Assembly (NCBI GenBank): GCA_041691815.1 | Contig: JBEPTZ010000083.1 | Location: forward strand, 1-19,321 | DNA from: 70-18 sp041691815 | GTDB lineage: Bacteria; Pseudomonadota; Alphaproteobacteria; Acetobacterales; Acetobacteraceae | DNA: 19,321 bases | Reading direction: 5' to 3' | In this document: piece by piece, positions 6,662-15,933 of the stretch | Position numbering within the stretch: position 1 is the stretch's first letter | How the letters are laid out: every line of letters starts with the position of its first letter | Notes under the pieces: model-generated | The model's input: the letters and a program-made list of their open reading frames with translations, nothing else | Databases searched by the model: none | What the model was told of the DNA's origin: nothing | Made by a program: the position numbers and the translations under genes

Positions 6662-7389
6662 ACGCGCTGGAAGCCCACGGGCTCAATACCTATTACGGCA
6701 AGAGCCATATCCTGCACGATGTCGGGCTGGTGGTGGAGGAGGGCAAGATCACCACCCTGCTCGGCCGCAACGGCGCCGGCAAAAGCACCACCCTGCGCAG
6801 CCTGGTGAACCTGACGCCGCCGCGCACCGGGCAGGTGCGCATCTTCGGCACCGAGACCACGCGGCTGCCGACCTACCGCATCGCCGCCCTCGGCGTGGGG
6901 TTCGTGCCGGAGGGGCGGAAGATCTTCCCCAACCTCACCGTGCACGACAATCTGCGGGTGCCGCTGGAAACCCCCGGCCCGTTCACCATCGAGCGGGTCT
7001 ACCAGCTGTTCCCGCGCCTTGCCGAGCGCCGCAACAATCTCGGCCGGCAGCTTTCCGGCGGCGAGCAGGAGATGCTGTCGATCGGTCGCGCGCTGCTGCT
7101 GAACCCGAAACTGCTGATCCTCGATGAGCCGTCGCAGGGCCTGGCGCCGCTGATCGTGCGCAACGTGTTCCGCATCATCGCCGATATGCGGGCCGAGGGC
7201 ATGTCGGTGCTGCTGGTGGAGCAGAATGTGCGGATGAGCCTGGAGATCGCCGATTACGCCTATGTGCTGGACCACGGCGAGATGGTGTATTCCGGCACCG
7301 CCGCCGAACTGGCCTCCGACGAGGAGCGCATCCAGTCGCTGGCCGGCGCCTCGGCGGAGGAGTGGAAGCTGGACGAGACAGCAGACTAG
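6658..7389 (+). CDS. livF: Branched-chain amino acid ABC ATPase LivF
   Basis: Second ATPase subunit, 243 aa, heterodimerising with LivG. Walker A GRNGAGKS (36-43), the LivF-type block GVGFVPEGRKIFPNLTV, signature LSGGEQ (132-137) and Walker B LLILDEPSQGLAP (from 152) are intact; His in LLVEQNVRMSLEIAD is replaced by Gln, as is usual for LivF. The last gene of the importer operon. Its TAG stop (7387-7389) lies inside the left end of the structured repeat at 7386-7490, so the present C-terminus (EEWKLDETAD) may have been set by that insertion. Confidence 0.95.
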   Translation: MNALEAHGLNTYYGKSHILHDVGLVVEEGKITTLLGRNGAGKSTTLRSLVNLTPPRTGQVRIFGTETTRLPTYRIAALGVGFVPEGRKIFPNLTVHDNLRVPLETPGPFTIERVYQLFPRLAERRNNLGRQLSGGEQEMLSIGRALLLNPKLLILDEPSQGLAPLIVRNVFRIIADMRAEGMSVLLVEQNVRMSLEIADYAYVLDHGEMVYSGTAAELASDEERIQSLAGASAEEWKLDETAD

Positions 7390-7490
7390 AGCGTGTCCGG
7401 TGATGATAGAATCACCGGACACGCTCTAGCTCCTTGTTTGATCGCGGGATTCACGTTTTCGGCGGTTCCGCCTGCAACGATCACGCTCTA
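7386..7490. repeat. 105-bp structured interspersed repeat with terminator-like hairpin
   Basis: The left part is a perfect 19-bp inverted repeat (7386-7404 with 7411-7429) with a 6-nt loop. The whole block is bounded by perfect 9-bp terminal inverted repeats, TAGAGCGTG (7387-7395) and CACGCTCTA (7482-7490). Inside the right half, GATCG/CGATC (7440-7444, 7478-7482) enclose GGCGG-TT-CCGCC (7461-7472). The sequence style (GAGCGTG...CACGCTC palindrome, then TTTGATCGCGGGATTCACG) resembles dispersed intergenic repeats I recall from Alphaproteobacteria; no second copy lies in this window. It probably also terminates livF transcription, although no U-tract follows. Confidence 0.65.
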
Positions 7491-7492
7491 AC

Positions 7493-7508
7493 ACCGCGAT
7501 GCCGCGGT
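7493..7508. other. Small GC hairpin upstream of unknown gene
   Basis: ACCGCG (7493-7498) and CGCGGT (7503-7508) form a perfect 6-bp stem with a 4-nt loop, directly after the 105-bp repeat and about 100 nt before the start of the unknown gene. Function is not known; it may be chance in such GC-rich DNA. Confidence 0.25.
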
Positions 7509-7612
7509 AACACCTGCGTGTCCGCGGCCGCCCAGCCTCGCCTGCCCGAGGCGGACGATGCTACCCTGCGCGCTGCCCGCCGAACGATACGCAGCGGGAT
7601 GGGGAGCGCATC

Positions 7613-8311
7613 ATGGCCGGTACGCTGCAAGACTTCCTGAAGCGCCAGGACGCAGCGGTACTCGACTCCTTCATCGATGACGGCTGGTGCATCGCCGCCG
7701 CGACCAACGCGGTGCAACTGGCCGAACTCGCCGCGCGACACGGCCGCAGCATCCATGCCCTCGGCAATTTTGCGCCCGAGGACGCCTGCGTCGTGCGCCA
7801 TGGCAGCCATGCCGAACTCTGGGTGAAGGCGCGGCGCAGCGACTATATCGGCCCGTTCCTCGCCTTCGCCAGCGCCGAGCACGGCTTCAGTCCGGGCGCG
7901 GTGCCGGGCGGCTACAATGTCGATCACGTGTTCAGCCGCAGCCGGGTGCAGACCCCCTCCGGGCTGCAGGACGATCGGCTGCCGGTGACGACGCTGGTGT
8001 TGATGCTGCTGGTCGCGGGGCCGGTGAACCAGAGCTTCGGCGCACTGATGGAAAGCGCCATGATCGGCACCGGCAACCCCAACCGGCCCTACCGCCGGTT
8101 CGACTGGCTGCAACTCTCCAAGGCACTCAGCATTCACGCCAATCTGCACGGCGGCGGGTTCGGCGGCGCCAATGTCGTCAGCAATCTCGGCCATGTGGTC
8201 GCCGAGATGGAGCAGCGCGGCGTCTGTGCGGCGTTCCCGATCAGCCGCGAGCAGCTCGCGGCGCAGTTGCTGATGCGTGCGGAAACCGTGACGCGCTACC
8301 GCGAGCTCTGA
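7613..8311 (+). CDS. Hypothetical protein, 232 aa
   Basis: I do not recognise this protein. Reality is supported by a clear ribosome binding site (GGGGAG at 7601-7606, 6 nt before ATG), balanced composition and an end just short of the convergent hydrolase gene. Visible features: a short helical N-terminus (TLQDFLKRQDAAVLDSFIDDG), an Ala-rich segment, YNVDHVFSRSR at residues 101-111 (resembling the start of an HNH-type DH motif, but without the usual downstream N/H residues or zinc cysteines), a hydrophobic stretch TTLVLMLLVAGPV (126-138) perhaps too short for a membrane helix, and a Gly-rich block LHGGGFGGANVVSNLGHVV (178-196). No signal peptide. It stands alone between the transporter operon and the convergent hydrolase, so context gives little help. 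Confidence 0.7.
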   Translation: MAGTLQDFLKRQDAAVLDSFIDDGWCIAAATNAVQLAELAARHGRSIHALGNFAPEDACVVRHGSHAELWVKARRSDYIGPFLAFASAEHGFSPGAVPGGYNVDHVFSRSRVQTPSGLQDDRLPVTTLVLMLLVAGPVNQSFGALMESAMIGTGNPNRPYRRFDWLQLSKALSIHANLHGGGFGGANVVSNLGHVVAEMEQRGVCAAFPISREQLAAQLLMRAETVTRYREL

Positions 8312-8320
8312 GCCTGCGCG

Positions 8321-9196
8321 TCACCCCTCGCGGCGCCGATACACCACAAACCCGGCAATCGCATCGCGCAGCGCCTCCGGCTCGTCGGCGCGGATCGAGT
8401 GGCTGCTGTGTTCGAAGATGCGCAGGTCGGAGCCGGGGATCAGGCGGTGGATCTCCTCGGAGAACTCCACCGGGCAGATCCAGTCGTGCCGCCCTGCCAT
8501 GATCAGGGTGGGCGCGGTGATGCCGGAGAGCTCCGGCCGCAGGTCGAAGCTGCGCAGGAAGCCGCCGGGGGCGAAGGCGCGGTTCAGCGCTTCCGGCGTG
8601 AGAATGCCGCGGCTGCGCGAGGCGGCGGCGGCGTTCGCATCGAAGCGCACCGAGTAGAGCGGCCCCATTACGTCGTAATAGTGCCGCAGCTTATCCATGG
8701 TATCGAGTTCGCCGGCCCAAAGCTGGTCGCACACCGCGTTCTGCTCGGGGCTGCCGCGCTCGGCGACGATCTGCCGGGCGCGCTGGTTGAAGCCGGCATG
8801 CGATGCGGTGACGATCAGCACCAGGTGCGAGACCGAGGCGGGGTAGCGCGCGGCATGCGCCAGCGCGACCATGCCGCCATACGAGGTGCCGATCGAGACG
8901 ATTGGGCCGAGGCCGAGATGGCGGCGCAGCGCCTCCATGTCCTCGACGTTCTCGTCCAGCGTATAGCGCGCCGGGTCGCCTTTGCTTGACCGCCCCTGGC
9001 CGCGATGGTCGATGTAGACCAACTGCATGCGGCTGGCGAGCGGGGTCATGCCGGGCTTGAAGCCGCTATGGTCGCCGCCCGGCCCGCCATGCAGCACGAA
9101 GGCCACCGGCTGCTCGCGCATGCGGTCGCCGTCGGGCACCAGGCCGGCGCCCTCGATGTCGAAATAGATCTCGGTCCCGCGGATGGCTGCGCGCAT
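8321..9196 (-). CDS. Alpha/beta hydrolase, proline iminopeptidase-like
   Basis: A 291-aa serine hydrolase of the alpha/beta fold, closest in motif to the S33 prolyl iminopeptidase group: oxyanion motif HGGPG (36-40), YIDHRGQGRSS (61-71), nucleophile elbow GTSYGG (Ser105), acid Asp238 in MAGRHDWICP and His266 in EHSSHSIRADEP. All three triad residues are present, so it should be active. S33-type enzymes cleave N-terminal proline from peptides, but many relatives act on esters, amides or lactones, so the substrate is open. No signal peptide. Start chosen at ATG 9196, with GGAG (9203-9206, minus strand) 6 nt upstream. It is divergent from the acyl-CoA dehydrogenase operon (90-bp shared upstream region) and converges on the unknown gene with a 9-nt gap. 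Confidence 0.87.
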   Translation of the reverse strand: MRAAIRGTEIYFDIEGAGLVPDGDRMREQPVAFVLHGGPGGDHSGFKPGMTPLASRMQLVYIDHRGQGRSSKGDPARYTLDENVEDMEALRRHLGLGPIVSIGTSYGGMVALAHAARYPASVSHLVLIVTASHAGFNQRARQIVAERGSPEQNAVCDQLWAGELDTMDKLRHYYDVMGPLYSVRFDANAAAASRSRGILTPEALNRAFAPGGFLRSFDLRPELSGITAPTLIMAGRHDWICPVEFSEEIHRLIPGSDLRIFEHSSHSIRADEPEALRDAIAGFVVYRRREG

Positions 9197-9286
9197 GATC
9201 GGCTCCGGTTTGGCAGGCCACCCATGCGGCCCTTCTGCTCCGGGGCACGATAAGGTAGATCGGATGCAAGCGGGAGGGGAGCCAGG
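9197..9286. promoter_or_regulatory. Divergent intergenic region, hydrolase / catabolic operon
   Basis: The 90 bp between the two divergent start codons must carry promoters or leaders for both genes. I see GGGAGGGG (9272-9279) as the ribosome binding site for the plus-strand gene and GGAG (9203-9206) for the minus-strand gene. No convincing -35/-10 pair or inverted repeat operator stands out. Confidence 0.4.
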
Positions 9287-10432
9287 ATGGATTTCGAACT
9301 CAGCGAAGACCAGCGCGCCTTCCAGGCCACCGCCAGGGCGTTCGCGCGGGAGCGGCTGCTGCCCCAGGCCGGGCTGTGGGACGAGACCCGGCATTTCCCG
9401 GCCGAGGAGTTGCGAGCGGCGGCGGAGCTGGGCTTCGGCGGCATCTACGTGCCCGAGGCGCAGGGCGGCACCGGGCTGTCGCGGCTGGACGCGGCGCTGA
9501 TTTTCGAGGAGCTGGCGGCGGCCTGCCCATCTACCGCCGCCTTCCTCACGATCCACAACATGGTCGCCGGCATGATCGCCCGCTTCGGCAACGACGCGCA
9601 GCGGGCGCGCTGGCTGCCGGACATCCTCGCCGGGCGCAAATTCGTCAGCTACTGCCTCACCGAACCCGGCTCCGGCTCCGATGCCGCTGCCCTCAAGACA
9701 CGGGCGGAAGCCGCCGCGGACGGTACCTACCGCGTCAACGGCACCAAGGCATTCATCTCCGGCAGCGGCATCGCCGACCTCTACGTGACCATGCTGCGCA
9801 CCGGCGACGACGGTGCGCGCGGCATCTCCTGCCTGGTGGCGGAGCGCGGCACGCCCGGCCTGTCGTTCGGCAAGCCGGAGCGCAAGCTGGGCTGGAACAG
9901 CCAGCCGACGGCACAGGTGATCTTTGAGGACTGCCTGGTGCCCACCGCCAACCGGCTCGGCGCCGAGGGCCAGGGCTTCCGTTTCGCGATGATGGGGCTG
10001 GATGGCGGGCGCATCAACATCGCCGCCTGCTCGCTGGGCGGTGCGCGGGCCTGCCTGGAGGCGGCGCTGGCCTATGTGCAGGAGCGGCGGGCGTTCGGCC
10101 GCAAGCTGGCGGATTTCCAGGCGCTGCAGTTCAAGCTGGCCGACATGGCGACCGAGTTGGAAGCCGCCCGGCTGATGGTGCATCGCGCCGCGGTGGCGCT
10201 GGATAGCGGGGCGGCGGACGCCACGATGCGCTGCGCGATGGCCAAGCGCTACGCCACCGACACCTGCTTCCGCATCTGCGACGAGGCGCTGCAGCTGCAT
10301 GGCGGCTACGGCTACATCGCCGACTACCAGGTGGAGCGCTATTTGCGCGACCTGCGGGTGCACCGCATCCTTGAGGGCACCAACGAAATCATGCGCGTGA
10401 TCATCGCGCGCAAGCTTCTGGAGGCACCATGA
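9287..10432 (+). CDS. Acyl-CoA dehydrogenase, probably isobutyryl-CoA dehydrogenase
   Basis: FAD-dependent acyl-CoA dehydrogenase of 381 aa that introduces an alpha,beta double bond in a short or branched acyl-CoA, passing electrons to ETF. Visible motifs: the first signature CLTEPGSGSD (about 123-132), NGTKAFISGSG for FAD/substrate binding, RRAFGRKLADFQALQFKLADMA, and the C-terminal LHGGYGYIADYQVERYLRDLRV with the catalytic base Glu363 in ILEGTNEIMR, the usual position for short/medium-chain enzymes. The immediate downstream gene encodes 3-hydroxyisobutyrate dehydrogenase, overlapping as ATGA (10429-10432), which points to the valine pathway and isobutyryl-CoA. 2-Methylbutyryl-CoA or butyryl-CoA remain possible. 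First gene of the operon. Confidence 0.88.
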   Translation: MDFELSEDQRAFQATARAFARERLLPQAGLWDETRHFPAEELRAAAELGFGGIYVPEAQGGTGLSRLDAALIFEELAAACPSTAAFLTIHNMVAGMIARFGNDAQRARWLPDILAGRKFVSYCLTEPGSGSDAAALKTRAEAAADGTYRVNGTKAFISGSGIADLYVTMLRTGDDGARGISCLVAERGTPGLSFGKPERKLGWNSQPTAQVIFEDCLVPTANRLGAEGQGFRFAMMGLDGGRINIAACSLGGARACLEAALAYVQERRAFGRKLADFQALQFKLADMATELEAARLMVHRAAVALDSGAADATMRCAMAKRYATDTCFRICDEALQLHGGYGYIADYQVERYLRDLRVHRILEGTNEIMRVIIARKLLEAP

Positions 10433-11334
10433 AAATCGCACTCATCGGTCTGGGCAATATGGGGCTGCCGATGGCCGCCAATCTGCTGAAGGCCGGGCAT
10501 CAGGTGGCCGGCTACGATCTGGTGGCCGAGAACTGCGCCAAACACGCGGCCAATGGCGGCCGGGTCGCCACCTCGGTTGCCGACGCGGCGGGCGATGCCG
10601 AGGTGGTGGTCACCATGCTGCCGGCCGGCAAGCATGTGGAGGGCGTGTTCACCGGCCAGGGCGGCGTGTTCGACGCGATCCGCGGCCGCACGCCGCTGCT
10701 GATCGACAGTTCGACGATCGATGTCGCCACGGTGCGCAAACTGGCCGCCGAAGCCGCCGCTGCCGGGCTCGACCTGCTCGATGCGCCGGTCTCCGGCGGC
10801 GTCGGCGGCGCCACCGCCGGCACGCTGACCTTCATGGTCGGCGGCACCGATGCCGGTTTCGCGCGGGCGCTGCCGGTGCTGCAGACGATGGGCAAGGCGA
10901 TCATCCATGCCGGGGCCTCGGGCGCCGGGCAGGCCGCCAAGGCGTGCAACAACATGATGCTGGCGATCAACATGATCGGCACCGCCGAGGGCTTCCTGCT
11001 GGCCGACAAACTCGGGCTCGACCGGCAGAAGCTGTTCGACATCGCCTCCACCGCGACCAGCCAGAGCTGGGCGATGACCTCCTATTGCCCGGCCCCCGGC
11101 CCGGTGCCATCAGCCCCCTCCAACCGCGCCTACGCCCCGGGTTTCGCCACCGCGCTGATGCTGAAGGACCTCACCCTGGCGCAGGGTGCCGCCGAGGCCT
11201 CCGGCGCGCCAACCCCGCTCGGCAGCCACGCCCAGCGCATCTACGCCGCCCTGGCCGAAGCGGGCGAGAGCGGGCAGGACTTCTCGGTGGTGTTCCGCTG
11301 GCTCGCCGGCCAAAAACGCGGCGAGGCGGTGTGA
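10429..11334 (+). CDS. mmsB: 3-hydroxyisobutyrate dehydrogenase
   Basis: Oxidises (S)-3-hydroxyisobutyrate to methylmalonate semialdehyde with NAD+, a late step of valine degradation. The 301-aa protein (family length ~295-300) starts with the Rossmann motif IGLGNMGLPMAANL (residues 6-19), has the substrate-binding signature DAPVSGGVGGATAGTLTFMVGG (beginning about 118) and the catalytic lysine Lys171 in GAGQAAKACNN. The CPAPGPVPSAPSNRAYAPGF block and following MLKDLTLAQ are characteristic of 3-hydroxyisobutyrate dehydrogenases rather than tartronate semialdehyde reductases. Start overlaps the preceding acyl-CoA dehydrogenase stop; the stop is one base before the next start (TGATATG). Confidence 0.93.
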   Translation: MKIALIGLGNMGLPMAANLLKAGHQVAGYDLVAENCAKHAANGGRVATSVADAAGDAEVVVTMLPAGKHVEGVFTGQGGVFDAIRGRTPLLIDSSTIDVATVRKLAAEAAAAGLDLLDAPVSGGVGGATAGTLTFMVGGTDAGFARALPVLQTMGKAIIHAGASGAGQAAKACNNMMLAINMIGTAEGFLLADKLGLDRQKLFDIASTATSQSWAMTSYCPAPGPVPSAPSNRAYAPGFATALMLKDLTLAQGAAEASGAPTPLGSHAQRIYAALAEAGESGQDFSVVFRWLAGQKRGEAV

Positions 11335-11335
11335 T

Positions 11336-13012
11336 ATGTCGACAGCCGCATTCCGCACCGCCCGCGATTTCCTGCTGATCCACCGCGCCGACTACGCCAC
11401 CGCCTATGCGCAGTTTCGCTGGCCGGAGCTGAAACAGTTCAACTGGGCGCTCGATTGGTTCGACGGCGTGCTGGCCCGCGAGACGCCGGACGCCCCTGCC
11501 CTGCTGATCACCGGCGCCGGCGCCGCCAAGCTGAGTTTCGCCGAACTCGCCGCGCAATCCAACCGCGTCGCCAACGGCCTGCGGTCCCACGGGGTGAAGC
11601 GCGGCGACCGCATCCTGTTGATGCTCGGCAACGTCGTGCCGCTATGGGAGATCATGCTGGCGGCGATGAAGCTGGGCGCCGTGGTGGTGCCGGCGACCAC
11701 GCTGCTGACCGCCGACGACCTGGCCGAGCGGGTCGGCCGCTCCGGCGCCCGCTTCGTGATCGCCAACGCCGAGGACGCGCCGAAGCTGGAAGCGGTGCCA
11801 GCCTCGGTGCCGCGCATCACGGTTGGCGGCGCGGCCGATAGCAGCGTCGATTACGCAACCCTGCTGGCCGCCTCGCCCGATTTCACCCCGGACGGCCCGA
11901 CCGGCGCCGATGATCCGCTGCTGCTGTATTTCACCTCCGGCACCACCGCCAAGCCGAAGCTGGTGCTGCACAGCCATCGCAGCTACCCGCTGGGGCATCT
12001 GTCGACGATGTACTGGCTCGGTCTGCAACCCGGCGATATCCACCTCAACGTCTCCTCACCCGGCTGGGCCAAGCACGCCTGGAGTTGCCTGTTCGCGCCG
12101 TGGAACGCCGGTGCCTGCGTGTTCATCGCCAACCAGCCGCGGTTCAACGCCATAGCGCTGCTCGACGCGATCACCGAGCACAAGGTCACCTCGCTGTGCG
12201 CGCCGCCGACAGTGTGGCGGATGTTCATCCAGGAGGATCTAAAATCCTGGCGCACCAGCCTGCGCGAGGTGTGCGGCGCCGGCGAACCGCTGAACCCGGA
12301 GGTGATCGACCAGGTGAAAGCGGCCTGGGGCCTCATCATCCGCGACGGCTACGGCCAGACCGAAACCACCGCCCAGATCGGCAACCCGCCCGGCCAGAAG
12401 GTCAAACCCGGCTCGATGGGCCGCGCCATGCCAGGCTACAGCATCCGCCTGCTCGACACCGAGGGACGCGAGGCGCAAGAGGGTTCAGTGTGCATCCCGC
12501 TGCACCCCCGCCCGGCGGCGCTGATGCGCGGCTACCAGAACGATGCCGGCGGGATCGACGAGATTCCCGGCGCCGAATACCACACCGGCGACATTGCCAG
12601 CCGCGACGACGAGGGCTACCTCACCTATGTCGGCCGCGCCGATGACGTGTTCAAGGCGGCGGATTACCGCATCTCGCCGTTCGAACTGGAGAGCGTGCTG
12701 ATCGAGCATCCGATGGTCGCCGAGGCCGCGGTGGTGCCGGCGCCGGATGCGCTGCGCCTCGCGGTGCCCAAGGCCTATATCACCCTGTCCGGTGGGGCGA
12801 ACGGCTCGCCGGAAATCGCGCTGTCGATCTTCCAGCACCTGGCCCGCCGCCTTGCGCCGTACAAGCGCATCCGCCGGCTGGAATTTTCCGAACTGCCGAA
12901 GACCATTTCCGGCAAAATCCGTCGTGTAGAGTTGCGAAAGGCCGAGGAAGCCCGCACCGCGCGCGGCGACGGCGAATACCGCGAGGATGATTTCCCCGAA
13001 CTGAAGGCCTGA
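11336..13012 (+). CDS. Acyl-CoA synthetase (AMP-forming)
   Basis: ANL-superfamily ligase of 558 aa, activating a carboxylic acid via an acyl-adenylate to its CoA thioester. The phosphate-binding loop reads YFTSGTTAKPKLVLH (about 198-212), where canonical enzymes have TTG.PKG; the substitution to PKL is seen in medium-chain synthetases, while Ala in place of Gly is less usual. DGYGQTETT (about 334-342) and the C-terminal PKTISGKIRRVELR with the catalytic Lys (about 526) are intact. ATG 11336 follows the mmsB stop by one base. Between isobutyryl- and isovaleryl-CoA dehydrogenases, it most likely activates short or branched acids (isobutyrate, isovalerate or related), but the substrate is inferred from context only. 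Four bases separate it from the next gene. Confidence 0.9.
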   Translation: MSTAAFRTARDFLLIHRADYATAYAQFRWPELKQFNWALDWFDGVLARETPDAPALLITGAGAAKLSFAELAAQSNRVANGLRSHGVKRGDRILLMLGNVVPLWEIMLAAMKLGAVVVPATTLLTADDLAERVGRSGARFVIANAEDAPKLEAVPASVPRITVGGAADSSVDYATLLAASPDFTPDGPTGADDPLLLYFTSGTTAKPKLVLHSHRSYPLGHLSTMYWLGLQPGDIHLNVSSPGWAKHAWSCLFAPWNAGACVFIANQPRFNAIALLDAITEHKVTSLCAPPTVWRMFIQEDLKSWRTSLREVCGAGEPLNPEVIDQVKAAWGLIIRDGYGQTETTAQIGNPPGQKVKPGSMGRAMPGYSIRLLDTEGREAQEGSVCIPLHPRPAALMRGYQNDAGGIDEIPGAEYHTGDIASRDDEGYLTYVGRADDVFKAADYRISPFELESVLIEHPMVAEAAVVPAPDALRLAVPKAYITLSGGANGSPEIALSIFQHLARRLAPYKRIRRLEFSELPKTISGKIRRVELRKAEEARTARGDGEYREDDFPELKA

Positions 13013-13016
13013 ACGG

Positions 13017-14189
13017 ATGAGCGCCAACACCGAGTACGGCCTGGATTTCGACCTCGGCGAAGAGATCGACATGCTGCGTGACAGCGTGCGCCGCTTCGCC
13101 GAGGCCGAAATCGCGCCGCGCGCCGCCGCGATCGACCGTGACAACGACTTTCCGGCCGATCTGTGGCGCAAGCTGGGCGATATCGGCCTGCTCGGCCTCA
13201 CCGTGGAGGAGGAGTACGGCGGCGCCGGCATGGGCTACCTGGCGCATACCGTGGCGATGGAGGAGATCAGCCGCGCCTCGGCCTCGGTGGGGCTTTCCTA
13301 TGGCGCGCACAGCAATCTTTGCGTCAACCAGATCCGCCGCAACGGCACCCCGGCGCAGAAGGCCCGATACCTGCCGAAGCTGATCAGCGGCGAGCATGTC
13401 GGCGCGCTGGCGATGAGCGAGGCCGGCGCCGGCTCCGACCCGGTCTCGATGCGGCTGCGCGCCGACCGCCAGGGCGACCACTTCGTGCTGAACGGCACCA
13501 AGATGTGGATCACCAACGGGCCGGACGCCGACACGCTGGTGGTCTACGCCAAAACCACGCCGGATGCCGGCTCGCGTGGCATCTCCGCCTTCCTGATCGA
13601 GCGCAGCATGGCGGGCTTCTCCAACGGCCAGAAGCTCGACAAGCTCGGCATGCGCGGCTCCAACACCGGCGAACTGGTGTTCGACAACGTGCGCGTGCCA
13701 ACGGAAAACGTCCTCGGCGCGCTGGATGGCGGCGTCGCGGTGCTGATGAGCGGGCTGGATTACGAGCGCGCGGTGCTGGCCGGCGGCCCGCTCGGCATCA
13801 TGCAGGCCTGCCTCGACGCGGTGATCCCCTATGTCCACGACCGCAAGCAGTTCGGCCAGCCGATCGGCGAATTCCAGTTGATGCAGGGCAAGCTGGCCGA
13901 CATGTACACCGTCACCAATGCCGCCCGCGCCTACGTCTACGCCGTCACCAAAGCCTGCGACCGCGGCCGCACCACCCGCAAGGATTCCGCCGGCGCCATC
14001 CTCTACGCCGCCGAAAAGGCCACCTGGATGGCGCTGGAGGCGATCCAGGCACTCGGCGGCAACGGCTACATCAACGACTACCCGGTCGGCCGCCTGCTGC
14101 GCGACGCCAAGCTGTACGAAATCGGTGCCGGCACCAGCGAAATCCGCCGCATGCTGATCGGCCGCGAATTGTTTCGGGAGACGGCGTGA
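13017..14189 (+). CDS. liuA: Isovaleryl-CoA dehydrogenase
   Basis: Predicted to convert isovaleryl-CoA to 3-methylcrotonyl-CoA in leucine degradation, with FAD and electron transfer to ETF. The 390-aa protein matches the family in length and in motif order: EYGGAGMGYLAHTVAMEEIS, SYGAHSNLCVNQI, AMSEAGAGSDPVSM (132-145), NGTKMWITNGPDADTLVVYA. The catalytic glutamate is at the isovaleryl-type position in LDYERAVLAGGPLG (Glu250), while the C-terminal ALYEIGAGTSE-type segment (here KLYEIGAGTSEIRR) has Gly where most acyl-CoA dehydrogenases carry the base. That shift is diagnostic for isovaleryl-CoA dehydrogenase. The next pathway enzyme, methylcrotonyl-CoA carboxylase, follows after a 136-bp structured insertion. 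Confidence 0.95.
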   Translation: MSANTEYGLDFDLGEEIDMLRDSVRRFAEAEIAPRAAAIDRDNDFPADLWRKLGDIGLLGLTVEEEYGGAGMGYLAHTVAMEEISRASASVGLSYGAHSNLCVNQIRRNGTPAQKARYLPKLISGEHVGALAMSEAGAGSDPVSMRLRADRQGDHFVLNGTKMWITNGPDADTLVVYAKTTPDAGSRGISAFLIERSMAGFSNGQKLDKLGMRGSNTGELVFDNVRVPTENVLGALDGGVAVLMSGLDYERAVLAGGPLGIMQACLDAVIPYVHDRKQFGQPIGEFQLMQGKLADMYTVTNAARAYVYAVTKACDRGRTTRKDSAGAILYAAEKATWMALEAIQALGGNGYINDYPVGRLLRDAKLYEIGAGTSEIRRMLIGRELFRETA

Positions 14190-14195
14190 TGAATC

Positions 14196-14311
14196 AAGGA
14201 AGTCTTCTTTTTTTGGAAAAAAAGAAGCAAAAAAACTTCATCCGTTCGAGCGCCGCCGAAGGCCGGGATGAGGTTTTTTGGTTCTTTTTCGCAAAAAAGA
14301 ACCGCTTCTTT
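14196..14311. repeat. Four-arm structured AT-tract element between liuA and liuB
   Basis: A 116-nt stretch with A/T homopolymer tracts, sharply unlike the GC-rich flanking genes. It can fold into an outer stem (AAGGAAG 14196-14202 with CTTCTTT 14305-14311, one G-U) enclosing three hairpins: 14204-14214 with 14217-14227 (11 bp, only 2-nt gap), 14229-14243 with 14266-14280 (15 positions, one wobble and one end mismatch), and 14280-14289 with 14294-14303 (10 bp). Its style (GGTTCTTTTT...AAAAAGAACC arms) resembles an intergenic repeat I recall as abundant in Acetobacteraceae; only one copy is here. It may act as a terminator/attenuator within the operon. Confidence 0.65.
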
Positions 14312-14325
14312 ACTGGATCGGCTGC

Positions 14326-15932
<1,607 letters not shown>

Positions 15933-15933
<1 letters not shown>

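Noticed and set aside
9197..9286. LiuR (MerR-type) operator controlling the catabolic genes
   Set aside because: I looked for a MerR-style inverted repeat between promoter elements here and at 17919-17990 and found none, and no liuR gene lies in the window.
9197..10441. N-terminal extension of the hydrolase frame to a 706-aa minus-strand ORF
   Set aside because: The extra part is the antisense of the acyl-CoA dehydrogenase gene; the hydrolase has a proper start with ribosome binding site at 9196.
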